DNA of 64,000 nt, from assembly GCF_001921215.1 (NCBI RefSeq), contig NZ_MSIF01000002.1, positions 310,001-374,000 of the forward strand. The letters run 5' to 3'. Below the pieces are notes generated by a model that saw only the letters and a list, made by a program, of their open reading frames with translations, was not told the origin of the DNA and did no database searches. Positions 9,286-17,902 of the stretch are shown here, piece by piece. The stretch's first letter is position 1; each line of letters begins with the position of its first letter. The position numbers and the translations under genes were made by a program. Source of the DNA: Actinophytocola xinjiangensis (GTDB taxonomy: Bacteria > Actinomycetota > Actinomycetes > Mycobacteriales > Pseudonocardiaceae).

Positions 9286-9314
9286 AGGGGGCAGGGCGCC
9301 CGGCCCTGCCCCCT
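9286..9314. terminator. Bidirectional hairpin between convergent genes
   Basis: A perfect 12-base-pair stem (AGGGGGCAGGGC with its complement) and a 5-base loop lie directly after the helD stop and before the end of the convergent DUF1801 gene. There is no clear U tract, as is common in high-GC actinomycetes. Confidence 0.7.
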
Positions 9315-9319
9315 GCGCA

Positions 9320-9760
9320 TCAGGCCGTCGCCTTCGTGACGAGGGTGGCCAGGGTCGCCTCGGTCTTCGGGGTCATCGAGGTGATGGCGAAGGAGACCGG
9401 CCACAGGTCGCCGTCGTCGAGCGAGGCGTTGTCGGCGAAGGTGAAGGTGGCGTAGCGGGTCTTGAACTTCGCGGAGTCCTGGAAGTGGCACAGGACCTTG
9501 CCCTCACGCGAGTAGGCGACCATGCCGTACCAGAGGCGGGGGACCAGCTCCGGGGCGTTCGTGGTGACGATCTCGTGGATGCGCTGCGCCAGTTCGCGGT
9601 CGGCGTCGCCCATCTCGGCGATGCGGGCCAGGACGTCCCTGGTGCCGTCCTCCCTGGCCTTGGCCGGGTTCCTGGTGGCCTTCTTCTTCAACTCCTTCGC
9701 GTGGTCCTTCATCGCGGCGCGTTCTTCGGTGCTGAAGCCTTCGTAGTTCTTGTCTGCCAT
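9320..9760 (-). CDS. DUF1801 domain protein
   Basis: A 146-residue soluble protein. The N-terminal 55 residues are charged and helical (STEERAAMKDHAKELKKKAT), followed by a DUF1801 fold recognised by the pattern around VPRLWYGMVAYSREGKVLCHF and FADNASLDDGDLWP. The molecular function of the family is not established. The ATG is chosen because GGGGGTGACCACC lies just upstream; a GTG five codons earlier would overlap the preceding gene. It follows the peroxidase-like gene by five bases, so the two are co-transcribed. Confidence 0.75.
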   Translation of the reverse strand: MADKNYEGFSTEERAAMKDHAKELKKKATRNPAKAREDGTRDVLARIAEMGDADRELAQRIHEIVTTNAPELVPRLWYGMVAYSREGKVLCHFQDSAKFKTRYATFTFADNASLDDGDLWPVSFAITSMTPKTEATLATLVTKATA

Positions 9761-9765
9761 GGTGG

Positions 9766-10221
9766 TCACCCCCACGCCCCGGCGATCTGTCGGGTCGTCG
9801 CGTTGAGTCGGTTGAACAGGTTGGTGGTGGCGATCGTCAGGACGATCGCGGCCAGTTGCTTCTCGTCGAAGTACGTCGCTGCCGTGTCCCAGATCTCATC
9901 GTTCACGGCGTCGGGGCGGTCGGCCAGTCGGGTCGCGGCCTCCGCCAGGGCCAGGGCGGCACGTTCCTCGTCGGAGAAGTACGGGGCGTCGCGCCAGGCC
10001 ACGACGGTGGCCAGCTGGTCCTCGGTGGCACCTGCCTTGCGGGTTGACGTGACGCCACCGGCGACGCACGCGCTGCACCCGTTGATCTGGCTGACGCGCA
10101 GGTGCACCAGGTCCAGGATCGCCGGGGGCACGTCGCCCTGGCGGGTCGCGCCCATGATCTGCTGGATGCCCTGCATCGCCCCCGGGAGCAGTGCTGCCGG
10201 GTTCTGCATCCGTGACCTCAT
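9766..10221 (-). CDS. Carboxymuconolactone decarboxylase / AhpD-like alkylhydroperoxidase family protein
   Basis: A 151-residue all-helical protein of the AhpD-like family. It has the redox pair in NGCSACVAGG, the usual disulfide-reductase-type CxxC, and a well-matched C half (LTIATTNLFNRLNATTR). Such proteins reduce organic hydroperoxides or act as thiol-redox partners; the substrate here is unknown. A strong AGGAGG precedes the ATG. The gene is divergent from the NB-ARC regulator, sharing a spacer with three phased repeats, and is the first gene of a two-gene operon with the DUF1801 protein. Confidence 0.85.
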   Translation of the reverse strand: MRSRMQNPAALLPGAMQGIQQIMGATRQGDVPPAILDLVHLRVSQINGCSACVAGGVTSTRKAGATEDQLATVVAWRDAPYFSDEERAALALAEAATRLADRPDAVNDEIWDTAATYFDEKQLAAIVLTIATTNLFNRLNATTRQIAGAWG

Positions 10222-10293
10222 GCTGTCCTCCTGTGGGTGTTGCTCGGTGTTGTGACCAGCACAGCGCGGACCGACCTACGATGGCGAGGGCGG

Positions 10294-10319
10294 TGGGACA
10301 CCCTGGGACAGGTGAGACA
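10294..10319 (+). promoter_or_regulatory. Three phased direct repeats in the divergent spacer
   Basis: TGGGACA occurs at 10294 and 10304 and TGAGACA at 10313, that is at 10- and 9-base spacing, about one helical turn each. The cluster lies between the divergent AhpD-like gene and the NB-ARC regulator and looks like a multimeric operator, possibly for autoregulation. The binding protein is not known. Confidence 0.4.
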
Positions 10320-10377
10320 GCTCTGACCTGCTAGAACTCGACCCGAAAAGGTCCTGTCGCAGTGGGACGGAGGCACG

Positions 10378-12801
10378 GTGGGTACAGACGATCCACAGGA
10401 CGAACTCGCCGCACGGTTACGCTTGGTGCACGAGCTGTCCGGGCGCGGTGTTCGCGCCCTCGCCCGCGACGCGGGGCTCAGCTCCTCGTCACTGTCGCGG
10501 TACCTCAGTGGACAGACCGTCGCGCCCTGGCCGGCGGTGATCGCGCTGTGCCACCAGGTGCGCCGCGACCCCCGCCAGCTGCGGGCGTTGTGGGAACGCG
10601 CCGCCAGCCCGCTGCCCGCGCCGCCGCGGGCCAGCCGGCAGGTGCAGCCACCCGGCGCGCCGCCGCGCAACGACCTGCCGCGTGACGTTCCCGACTTCAC
10701 CGGGCGGGGCGCCGCGCTGGACGCCGTGCTGACCGCCGTGGAGCGGGACAGGGTGGTCGCCGTCGACGGGATGGCGGGCGTTGGCAAGACCTGCCTGGCC
10801 GTGCACGCCGCGCACCGCCTCGCCGCCGACTACCCGGACGCCCAGCTCTATGTCGACCTGCACGGGTTCACCGCCGGGCGCGAACCGCTGGGACCCGACC
10901 CGGCGCTGCGCACACTGCTGGCCGCGCTGGGAGTCGCCTCGGAACGCATTCCGCAGGACGGTGGGCTGGAGCCGCTGGCCGCGTGCTGGCGCGCCGAACT
11001 GGCCCACCGGCGGGCCGTCGTCGTGCTCGACAACGCGGTCGACGCCGAGCAGGTGCGGCCGCTGCTGCCGGGCGCCGGCGAGTCGGTCGCGCTGATCACC
11101 AGCCGCAACCGGCTGCTGGGCCTGGACGAGGTACCGCCGGTGTCGCTGGACGTGCTCAGCCCCGAGGAGAGCGCCGAACTGCTCGCCCGCGCCAGCGGTG
11201 ACCCCGGCGGTGAGGACGGGCGGCTGGGCCGCGACCCGCAGGCCGCCGCCGAGGTGCTGCGGCTGTGCGGGCACCTGCCGCTGGCGCTGCGGCTGGCCGG
11301 CGCCCGGCTGCGGCACCGTCCTGGGTGGACGGCCGGGATCCTGGTGGAGCGGCTGGCGCAGGGCGCCACCGAGTTCGACACGGCCGTCGCGATGTCGGTA
11401 AGGCAGCTGGACCGGCCACGGCAGCGGCTGTTCCGCCTGCTGGGCCACCTGCCCTGCTCGACGTTCGACGAGTACGTCGTGGCGGCCCTGGCCGACCAGC
11501 CGCTGCGGGTGGTCCGCGAGATGCTGGAGGACCTGCTCGACGCGCACCTCGTGCAGCAGCCGGCCGCCGGCCGCTACCGGCTGCACGACCTGGTCCGTGG
11601 TCACGCCCGACGCACCGCCACCACCACGGACGAACCCGCCGAGGCCCTGCGGCGGGTGTTCGACTACTACCTGTACGCGGCGGCCGCCGCCGACGCCGTG
11701 ATGTCCTACGTGACGCCCGTCCACGGCGTCACTGTCGGCACCCCGCCGGCCGAACTGCCGGTCTTCGCCGGCAAACACGCGGCGCTGTTCTGGTTCGTCA
11801 CCGAGTACACCAACCTGATGGGCGTGTTCGAGGCCGCCGCGGCGGCCGGCGCCGACGGGCACGTCTGCGAGCTGCCCCGGTTCATGCGCGCGTACTTCGC
11901 CCGCCGCTGCGGCACCACCCACCTCAACGTCCTGTTCGAACACTCGCTGGCCGCCGCCACCCGCCTCGGTGACCCGACCCACCTGGCCGAGGCCCACAGC
12001 GACCTCGGTTTCGCCCGCTACAACGCCGGCCGGCTGGCCGAGGCCACCGCCGCCTACGACGCCGCCGCCCCGCTGATCACCGACCCGCGCGGCCGTGCCG
12101 AGCTGACCATGCGCCGGGGCTACCTGCGGTGGGACGAGGGTGGGGTCGACGAGCCGCTGGACCTGTTCCGCCGCGCCGGCCGCCTCTACACCGACGCCGA
12201 CTGCCCGATGGGTGCCGCGCACGCCGCCGCCTACGAGGCGTGGGCCATGCTCCAACTGGGGCACCGCGACCAGGCCGCGGATCTCGCCCGCGCCGCCCTG
12301 GCCGTCCCGCACACCGACCCGGCCTGGCCGCCGACGATGACCGCCCGGATCACCCTGGGCCTGGCGCTGGCCCGCGACCGCCCCGACGAGTCCGTCGAGC
12401 ACCTGGAGCGGGCACTGGCCCTGGCCGTGGAGGACGGGCACCGGCACAACGAGGCCTGGTGCCTGAACTGTCTGGGCGTCGCCCTGCGCCAGGCCGGACG
12501 GTACGAGGACGCCCTCGCCAGCCACGCCAGGGCCTTCGCACTGCTGGACGAGCTGTTCGAGGAACACTGGAAGATCCACTTCCTGGACGGCTACGCCGAG
12601 ACGTGCCGGCTGGCCGGCGATCCCGACCGGGCGCTGGCCCTGCACCGCCAGGCCCTGGAGCTGGCCCCGGGCCTGGGTTTCCGGCACGCGCAGGCGTTGG
12701 CCCACGAGGGAATCGCCGCCGTGCTGGCCGACTCCGACCCGGCGACCGCCGACGAGCACCTGGCCGCCGGCCGCGCGCTGCGCGACCAGCTGACGGCATG
12801 A
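10378..12801 (+). CDS. XRE-type HTH / NB-ARC ATPase / TPR transcriptional regulator
   Basis: An 807-residue AfsR-like signal-transduction ATPase without the SARP domain. Order: a Cro/C1-type helix-turn-helix in residues 1-60 (ALARDAGLSSSSLSRYLSG), an NB-ARC domain starting near residue 103 with Walker A GMAGVGKT (131-138), Walker B RAVVVLDNAV and sensor ALITSRNRL, then a C-terminal region of TPR-like repeats from about 530. Such STAND proteins act as ligand-gated switches, often for secondary metabolism or development. Start GTG has GGACGGAGG upstream. Codon 14 is a rare TTA, so expression may depend on the bldA leucine tRNA. Target genes are unknown; the divergent AhpD-like operon is the nearest candidate. 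Confidence 0.85.
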   Translation: MGTDDPQDELAARLRLVHELSGRGVRALARDAGLSSSSLSRYLSGQTVAPWPAVIALCHQVRRDPRQLRALWERAASPLPAPPRASRQVQPPGAPPRNDLPRDVPDFTGRGAALDAVLTAVERDRVVAVDGMAGVGKTCLAVHAAHRLAADYPDAQLYVDLHGFTAGREPLGPDPALRTLLAALGVASERIPQDGGLEPLAACWRAELAHRRAVVVLDNAVDAEQVRPLLPGAGESVALITSRNRLLGLDEVPPVSLDVLSPEESAELLARASGDPGGEDGRLGRDPQAAAEVLRLCGHLPLALRLAGARLRHRPGWTAGILVERLAQGATEFDTAVAMSVRQLDRPRQRLFRLLGHLPCSTFDEYVVAALADQPLRVVREMLEDLLDAHLVQQPAAGRYRLHDLVRGHARRTATTTDEPAEALRRVFDYYLYAAAAADAVMSYVTPVHGVTVGTPPAELPVFAGKHAALFWFVTEYTNLMGVFEAAAAAGADGHVCELPRFMRAYFARRCGTTHLNVLFEHSLAAATRLGDPTHLAEAHSDLGFARYNAGRLAEATAAYDAAAPLITDPRGRAELTMRRGYLRWDEGGVDEPLDLFRRAGRLYTDADCPMGAAHAAAYEAWAMLQLGHRDQAADLARAALAVPHTDPAWPPTMTARITLGLALARDRPDESVEHLERALALAVEDGHRHNEAWCLNCLGVALRQAGRYEDALASHARAFALLDELFEEHWKIHFLDGYAETCRLAGDPDRALALHRQALELAPGLGFRHAQALAHEGIAAVLADSDPATADEHLAAGRALRDQLTA

Positions 12802-12804
12802 GAA

Positions 12805-12835
12805 AGGGTGGCCGCGCGGTCGGCGCGGCCACCCT
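12805..12835. terminator. Bidirectional hairpin terminator
   Basis: A perfect 13-base-pair stem (AGGGTGGCCGCGC with its complement) and a 5-base loop lie between the convergent ends of the NB-ARC regulator and the subtilisin gene. An A-run precedes it and TGTCT follows, so it could serve both directions. Confidence 0.75.
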
Positions 12836-12850
12836 GTCTCCGTGTGAGGT

Positions 12851-15800
12851 CTAGCGGAGCTGGTAAGCCCGCTGGACGGTCTGCTTCACCGTGTTCCCCT
12901 TGGTGTCAGAGGCTTCGGTGCGCAACCACACGTACCCGTCGGTCTTGGACAACCTCGGGTGCCACAGGAACGCCGCGAACTTCCCGGTGCCCACCGGCAA
13001 CGTCAGGGCGCGGACCCACGTCCTGCCCTCGTCGGTCGAGTAGCTGACCGACAGGCGGTTGACCTTCCCGCCGCCGACCGAGCCGTGCGACGGCGCGGCC
13101 GACACCTCGATGGCGTGCGGCAGCCCGGCCCGCGCCCGGTTGTTCAGGTCCAGGCCCAGCGTGTACTGGGTCTGCAGCAACGGTTCCACCCGACAGATCA
13201 GTGCCGAGGGCCGCACGCACTCGTAGTCCGTGGCCGGCCCCGACGTGAACGTCCACACGTTGTCCACCCGGGGTGAGAGCGTGCGCACCGCCTTGCTGGG
13301 GACCTGCCAGTCGGACTCGGGGAGCACGAACGTGCTCTCCATCCGGTAGCGGGCCTGCTCGTCCGGCAGGTAGAACGACGGCACCGGCGCGCCGACCGCC
13401 GGAACCTCCGTGTCACCGTCCGGGCCCGTGCGGTACAGCTTGTGCCGCATCGGGTACGCGCCCCAGTCCACCGCGGTGTAGTGGCCTCTGGTGGAGTCGG
13501 TGAGGTACGGCGTGGAGTACAGCTCCCCGGTCCCGCTGCGCATGAAGCCCGCGTAGCCGTCACCGACACTCGCCGGGGACGTCGGCGCGATCGGGCCGGC
13601 GAACCAGTCCTCGACCGGGCCGTGGTACCCGAACTCCGACTCCTGGGAGAAGTTGCCGTCGCTCCCGTCGCCAGGCTGCAGGGCGCTGGTGCGGCTCCAC
13701 TTCTGGTTCTCGACGATCGGGCCGATGAACGTGTCGATCTCGGCCGGGGCCTGCAGGTACATGCGCGGGTTCGTGCTCGACGACCCACGGTCACCGGTGC
13801 GGTAGCCCCACCACCACTGGTACAGGGCCAGACCGTCCACATCGGCGTGGAAGCGGCTGTTGGTCCGCTTGAGCGCCGACTTGTCCACCTGCCGGTTGAC
13901 CTCCTTGCCGATCCCGTCGGTGGTCGCGTAGTTCAGCACGTACATCGCCGCCGGGTTGCGCTCCACCCGCAGGTCCAGGTCGGCGCCCCGGCCGGCCACG
14001 GCCCGCAGCTTCTCCCCGTCGGCGTTGGTGACCGACAGGACCGGGATCGGCACGGTCGTGCCCGGCCCGCGGGGGTACGGCGCGTCGGTGGCGAGACCGC
14101 CCGTCAGGTCCAGGTAGGGGACCAGGACGGTCGCGCCGGCCTCGGCGGCCCGGCGGGCGGCCGCCAGCGCCAGGTCGCGGGCCTCGTTGATGCCCTGCTG
14201 GTCGTCGCGCTCGGGGGTGGGCAGGCGCACCAGCGCGGCCTTGCCCCGGACGTCGACCGCCGCGAGGTCCTCGGCGGTGCCCGCGCCGGCGAACACCAGC
14301 GGCAGCTTGTGCCTGCCGGCCAGCCTGCTGGTGACCAGGTAGGGGTCGAACTGCGGCGTGAGCCGCACACCGCCGGCCGACATCGTCACGAACTCGGTGC
14401 CCAGCACGTAGTGCTGCTGGTAGAGCAGTCGGCCCCTGGCCGGGGCCGGCGCCGGGGTCACGTACACCTCGACGTCCTCCATCGGCGAGAGGACCACCGA
14501 GGACATGACGCCCGAGATGTTGTCGCCGTCCTGGGCGTAAACCTCCATCTGCCGGTCGTAGGCGTAGACCTTCTCCTTGGTCCGCGCATCGGAGGAGATG
14601 GCCTCGCGGGCGTCCAGGGTGACGGTCAGGTCGGCCGACATCGCGACGTTCGTCTTGGCCAGGATCGTCATCCGGTGCTTGTCGTGGCGGACGTCGCGCA
14701 GGGTGTGCAGGACCGTGTACTTGCCCTCCGGCAGCTGGAACACCCAGTCGCCGGACGCGTTCGCCTCGCCGCGGGAGACCGTCCTCGGGTCGAGGAACGG
14801 GTCGTTGGGCGTGTTCTCGGTGGCCGCCCCGTCGCGCATCGCGTACAGCGGCGAGTCCCACGGGTCGGCCTTGACCTGGTTGCCGTCGCTGTCGAGCACC
14901 CGCACGGTCATCGTGCCGGCGGTGGTCGCCGGGTAGGGCGTGTACCAGCTCACCGGGGTGCGCAGCGCGACGCCCTCGGCCTTGGCGGCCAGGACACCGC
15001 CGTAGAGACCCGGCTCACCGGCGGCCGGGTCGACGGTGAGCGTCACGTCCGCCTTGCCGCCGGCCGGCACGGTCAGCGTGCTGGCCGACAGGGCGGCGGT
15101 GCCGTCCCGGCCGTCCCAGCCGTTGGCCGAGTAGGACAGGGCCAGCGTCACGTCGGTGTCCGTGGCGTTGGTGTAGGTGATCGGGGTCGAGGTGGTCCCG
15201 GCGTCCCGCTCGACGCGGCCGACGCTGACCGCGGAGGGGCCGCTCACCCCGGACAGCGCCGCGAGCGCGGCGGGAACGGCGACCCGGCCGGCGCCCTGCT
15301 CGAACCACGAGCCGCCGACGTCCACGGCGCTGGAGGTCAGCGCGTTCTTCAGCTCGGTGGCCGAGGACCCCGGCTTGACCTGGCTGAGGATGGCGGCCGC
15401 GCCCGCGACGTGCGGGGTGGCCATCGAGGTGCCGGACAGGCCGACGTACTTGGCCTCCGGCGGAACCTGCGGGAAGCCGTCCTTGGCACGCGCGGCGAAG
15501 ATGCTCACGCCGGGCGCGGTGATCTCCGGCTTGACGCCGCCGTCACCGAGCCGGGGACCCCGGCTGGAGAACGGGGCCTGCGCGTCGGACTTGTCGACCG
15601 CGCCGACGGTCAGCGCGGAGCGCGCCGCTGCCGGCGAGCCGATGGTCACGTCACCGCCCGCGTTGCCGGCGGCGACCACGAACAGCGCGCCGGTCTCCTC
15701 GGTGAGCGAGTCGAGAGTGGTGGACATGATGTCCGAGCCGTCGGAGGGCGCGTCGCTGCCCAGGCTCATGTTGATGATCGTGGCGCCGTTGCGGGCGGCC

Positions 15801-16771
15801 CAGGCCATGCCCTCCAGGATCCAGGACGTGACACAGGCGCCGTACTGGTTGCACACCTTGGCGTTGACGATGTCCGCTCCCGGCGCGACGCCCTTGTACT
15901 TGCCGTCCGACGCGGCGCCGGAACCGGCGATCGTGGAGGCGACGTGCGTACCGTGGCCGGCGAGGTCGTTGCCGTCGAGCTCGTCGGGCACGAAGCTCTT
16001 CGACTCGACGACCTGGCCGGCGAGGTCGGGGTTGGCGGCGTCGACGCCGGAGTCCACGACACCCACGGTCACCCCGGTGCCGTCGAAGCCGTTGGACCAG
16101 GCCTCGGGGGCGCCGATCTGCGGCACGCTCTCGGCCAGGTTCAGCTTCACGACCCGGTCCAGGTGGATCGAGGCGACGCCCCGGTCCAGGCGGGTGGTCG
16201 GCGCGCCGGCGGGCGCGTCGATGCCCCGCCAGAACTCCTCGGCCTTGTCGTGGTCAACCTCCAGGGCCGCGCCGTTGATGGCGGTCAGGGGTCTGGATCT
16301 GCCGGCGGCGGGCAGCGCGGCGGCGGTGCGCGCGCCCTTGCCGTAGGACACGATCAGCGGCAGCGCGTCGGTGCCGGAGTTGGTCAGGCCCTGCTCGATG
16401 AGGCCGCTGACGTTGAACAGCTCGCGGTCGACGGTGCCGGCGTCCAGGTAGGACCGCACGTCGCTGGGGATCACGTAGTGGGCCTTGCCGACCCGCTCGG
16501 TGACGAAGCTGATCGCCATGGTGTTCGGCCGGCTCGCCGCGCGGATGGTGATTTCCGGCTCGGCGCCCGCGCGCTCGGTGTAGGTGACGACGTCACCGGT
16601 GATCAGGGTCACGTCCTGAGTGGACGCCTCGGCCAGGCCGGCGGCCGGGAAGGGGTCCTCGACGGTCGGCGGACCGGACGCGGACGGCTCGGCCGACGCG
16701 GCGGCCATGGGTAAGGCGACGACAAAACTCGTCGCCACAGCGACAGCTCGCCACCGATGTGCGAGACGCAT
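12851..16771 (-). CDS. Secreted S8 family subtilisin-like serine protease, large
   Basis: A 1306-residue exported protease. It has a signal peptide (about residues 1-27, cleavage near AAASA-EP), a propeptide to about 200, then the subtilisin domain with Asp240 (VGVVDSGVD), His273 (GHGTHVAS) and Ser449 (SGTSMATPHVAG) plus oxyanion VVAAGNAGG. Beyond about residue 510 come Ig/beta-type domains and a PA-like insert (VRGKAALVRLP), with a long beta-rich tail. All catalytic residues are present, so activity is expected against extracellular protein. It is divergent from a TrmB/LuxR-type regulator, an arrangement that suggests dedicated control of the protease; the spacer holds an inverted repeat. 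Confidence 0.92.
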   Translation of the reverse strand: MRLAHRWRAVAVATSFVVALPMAAASAEPSASGPPTVEDPFPAAGLAEASTQDVTLITGDVVTYTERAGAEPEITIRAASRPNTMAISFVTERVGKAHYVIPSDVRSYLDAGTVDRELFNVSGLIEQGLTNSGTDALPLIVSYGKGARTAAALPAAGRSRPLTAINGAALEVDHDKAEEFWRGIDAPAGAPTTRLDRGVASIHLDRVVKLNLAESVPQIGAPEAWSNGFDGTGVTVGVVDSGVDAANPDLAGQVVESKSFVPDELDGNDLAGHGTHVASTIAGSGAASDGKYKGVAPGADIVNAKVCNQYGACVTSWILEGMAWAARNGATIINMSLGSDAPSDGSDIMSTTLDSLTEETGALFVVAAGNAGGDVTIGSPAAARSALTVGAVDKSDAQAPFSSRGPRLGDGGVKPEITAPGVSIFAARAKDGFPQVPPEAKYVGLSGTSMATPHVAGAAAILSQVKPGSSATELKNALTSSAVDVGGSWFEQGAGRVAVPAALAALSGVSGPSAVSVGRVERDAGTTSTPITYTNATDTDVTLALSYSANGWDGRDGTAALSASTLTVPAGGKADVTLTVDPAAGEPGLYGGVLAAKAEGVALRTPVSWYTPYPATTAGTMTVRVLDSDGNQVKADPWDSPLYAMRDGAATENTPNDPFLDPRTVSRGEANASGDWVFQLPEGKYTVLHTLRDVRHDKHRMTILAKTNVAMSADLTVTLDAREAISSDARTKEKVYAYDRQMEVYAQDGDNISGVMSSVVLSPMEDVEVYVTPAPAPARGRLLYQQHYVLGTEFVTMSAGGVRLTPQFDPYLVTSRLAGRHKLPLVFAGAGTAEDLAAVDVRGKAALVRLPTPERDDQQGINEARDLALAAARRAAEAGATVLVPYLDLTGGLATDAPYPRGPGTTVPIPVLSVTNADGEKLRAVAGRGADLDLRVERNPAAMYVLNYATTDGIGKEVNRQVDKSALKRTNSRFHADVDGLALYQWWWGYRTGDRGSSSTNPRMYLQAPAEIDTFIGPIVENQKWSRTSALQPGDGSDGNFSQESEFGYHGPVEDWFAGPIAPTSPASVGDGYAGFMRSGTGELYSTPYLTDSTRGHYTAVDWGAYPMRHKLYRTGPDGDTEVPAVGAPVPSFYLPDEQARYRMESTFVLPESDWQVPSKAVRTLSPRVDNVWTFTSGPATDYECVRPSALICRVEPLLQTQYTLGLDLNNRARAGLPHAIEVSAAPSHGSVGGGKVNRLSVSYSTDEGRTWVRALTLPVGTGKFAAFLWHPRLSKTDGYVWLRTEASDTKGNTVKQTVQRAYQLR

Positions 16772-16850
16772 GGGGGAAGACCTCCGTGAGGGGGACGGGA
16801 GACGTTGCCTTGGCCAATCATGTGGTGCGGACCCCGGAGGCAGAAGATCT

Positions 16851-16881
16851 ATAGTGGCGCGATCTGGACACTGACCACTAT
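16851..16881. promoter_or_regulatory. Inverted repeat overlapping divergent -10 boxes
   Basis: ATAGTGG and CCACTAT form a perfect 7-base inverted repeat separated by 17 bases in the protease-regulator spacer. Each arm overlaps a possible -10 hexamer: TATAGT facing the regulator and AATAGT facing the protease. Binding here would switch both genes together; autoregulation by the adjacent regulator is the simplest reading. Called by eye. Confidence 0.45.
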
Positions 16882-16902
16882 TCGCCAGCCAGGGAGGGGC
16901 GC

Positions 16903-17892
16903 ATGCTCGACCTCCTCGACCTCACCCCTCATGACCAGGCCGTCTACGAGACCCTGATCGACGGGCCGGCCATGACCCACGCGGAGCTCGCGGCGACGGT
17001 CACCGCCAACGTCGAGGTGCCGTCGGTGATGGCCTCGCTGGAGGCGCGGGGGCTGGTGAGCCGGATCCCCGGCACCCCGGCGCGGTTCGCCGCCGTGGCG
17101 CCGGAGATCGCGCTGGAGGCGCTGTTCCTGGAGCGGGAGCGCCGACTCAAACAGGCGCGCGGCTACGTCCGGCAGCTCAGCGCCCGGTTCCAGCGCTCGG
17201 ACACGCGCGACCCCGCCGAACTGGTCGAGATCGTCTCCGGCCGGCTGGCCATCCGCCAGCGGTCCGAGCAGTTGCAGGGCAGCGCCCGCGACCAGTTCCG
17301 GGGCGTGGACAAACCGCCCTACACCGTCGACACGGTGGACGCCACGGTGGTCGAGGACACGGTGGAGGCGCGGATGCTGCGCACCGGAATCCGCTACCGG
17401 GTGATCTACGACACCGCGGGCCTGGAGTCCTTCCACCAGCTGCGCCCCGACCTGGAGGCCGGCATGGCCCTGGGCGAGGAGGCGCGGGTGCTCACCAACA
17501 CCCCCACCAAACTGATCATCATCGACGACCGGATCGCGATGATCCCCCTCGAACCGGCGTCGGCGTCGCTGGTCAGCATGATCGTGGTGCACCCGTCCGG
17601 CCTGCTCGACGCGCTGTGCTCGCTGTTCGAGGACCTGTGGCGCCGGGCGCTGCCGCTGGCCCTGCCGCAGGCGCGCACCGGCACCGGGGCCTCGCCCGAC
17701 GAGCCGACCGACGAGGAACTGCGCCTGCTGAACCTGCTGGCCACCGGCATCACCGACGACGCCATCGCCAAGCACCTGGGGGTCAGCCACCGCACCGTGC
17801 AGCGCCGGCTGCGCGCGCTGCTGGACCGGCTCGACGCCGAGACCCGGTTCCAGGCCGGGCTCCAGGCCAACCGCCGGGGCTGGCTGTCCTGA
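16903..17892 (+). CDS. TrmB-like / LuxR-type HTH transcriptional regulator
   Basis: A 329-residue regulator with two DNA-binding-type ends. The N-terminal 60 residues resemble the TrmB winged helix (LTPHDQAVYETLIDG, VMASLEARGLVSR). The middle resembles a PLD-like/ligand-sensing segment with VRYR-type strands and LIIIDDRIAMIPL. The C-terminal 65 residues are a LuxR-type helix-turn-helix (DDAIAKHLGVSHRTVQRRLR). GGGAGGGG precedes the ATG. This architecture is widespread in actinomycetes next to secreted hydrolase genes. Divergence from the subtilisin suggests it controls it. Convergent with the P450 gene, with 10 bases between stops. Confidence 0.85.
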   Translation: MLDLLDLTPHDQAVYETLIDGPAMTHAELAATVTANVEVPSVMASLEARGLVSRIPGTPARFAAVAPEIALEALFLERERRLKQARGYVRQLSARFQRSDTRDPAELVEIVSGRLAIRQRSEQLQGSARDQFRGVDKPPYTVDTVDATVVEDTVEARMLRTGIRYRVIYDTAGLESFHQLRPDLEAGMALGEEARVLTNTPTKLIIIDDRIAMIPLEPASASLVSMIVVHPSGLLDALCSLFEDLWRRALPLALPQARTGTGASPDEPTDEELRLLNLLATGITDDAIAKHLGVSHRTVQRRLRALLDRLDAETRFQAGLQANRRGWLS

Positions 17893-17902
17893 GACCGCCC
17901 GC

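Noticed and set aside
16285-16300. GGTCTGGATC as another dre-like site
   Set aside because: It lies within the coding part of the protease, matches only partly, and is not palindromic.
13442-16714. A 1090-codon open frame on the plus strand
   Set aside because: It lies fully antisense to the subtilisin gene, shows no domain, and its composition (Gly/Arg/Val/Ala/His repeats) is the usual shadow of a high-GC gene.
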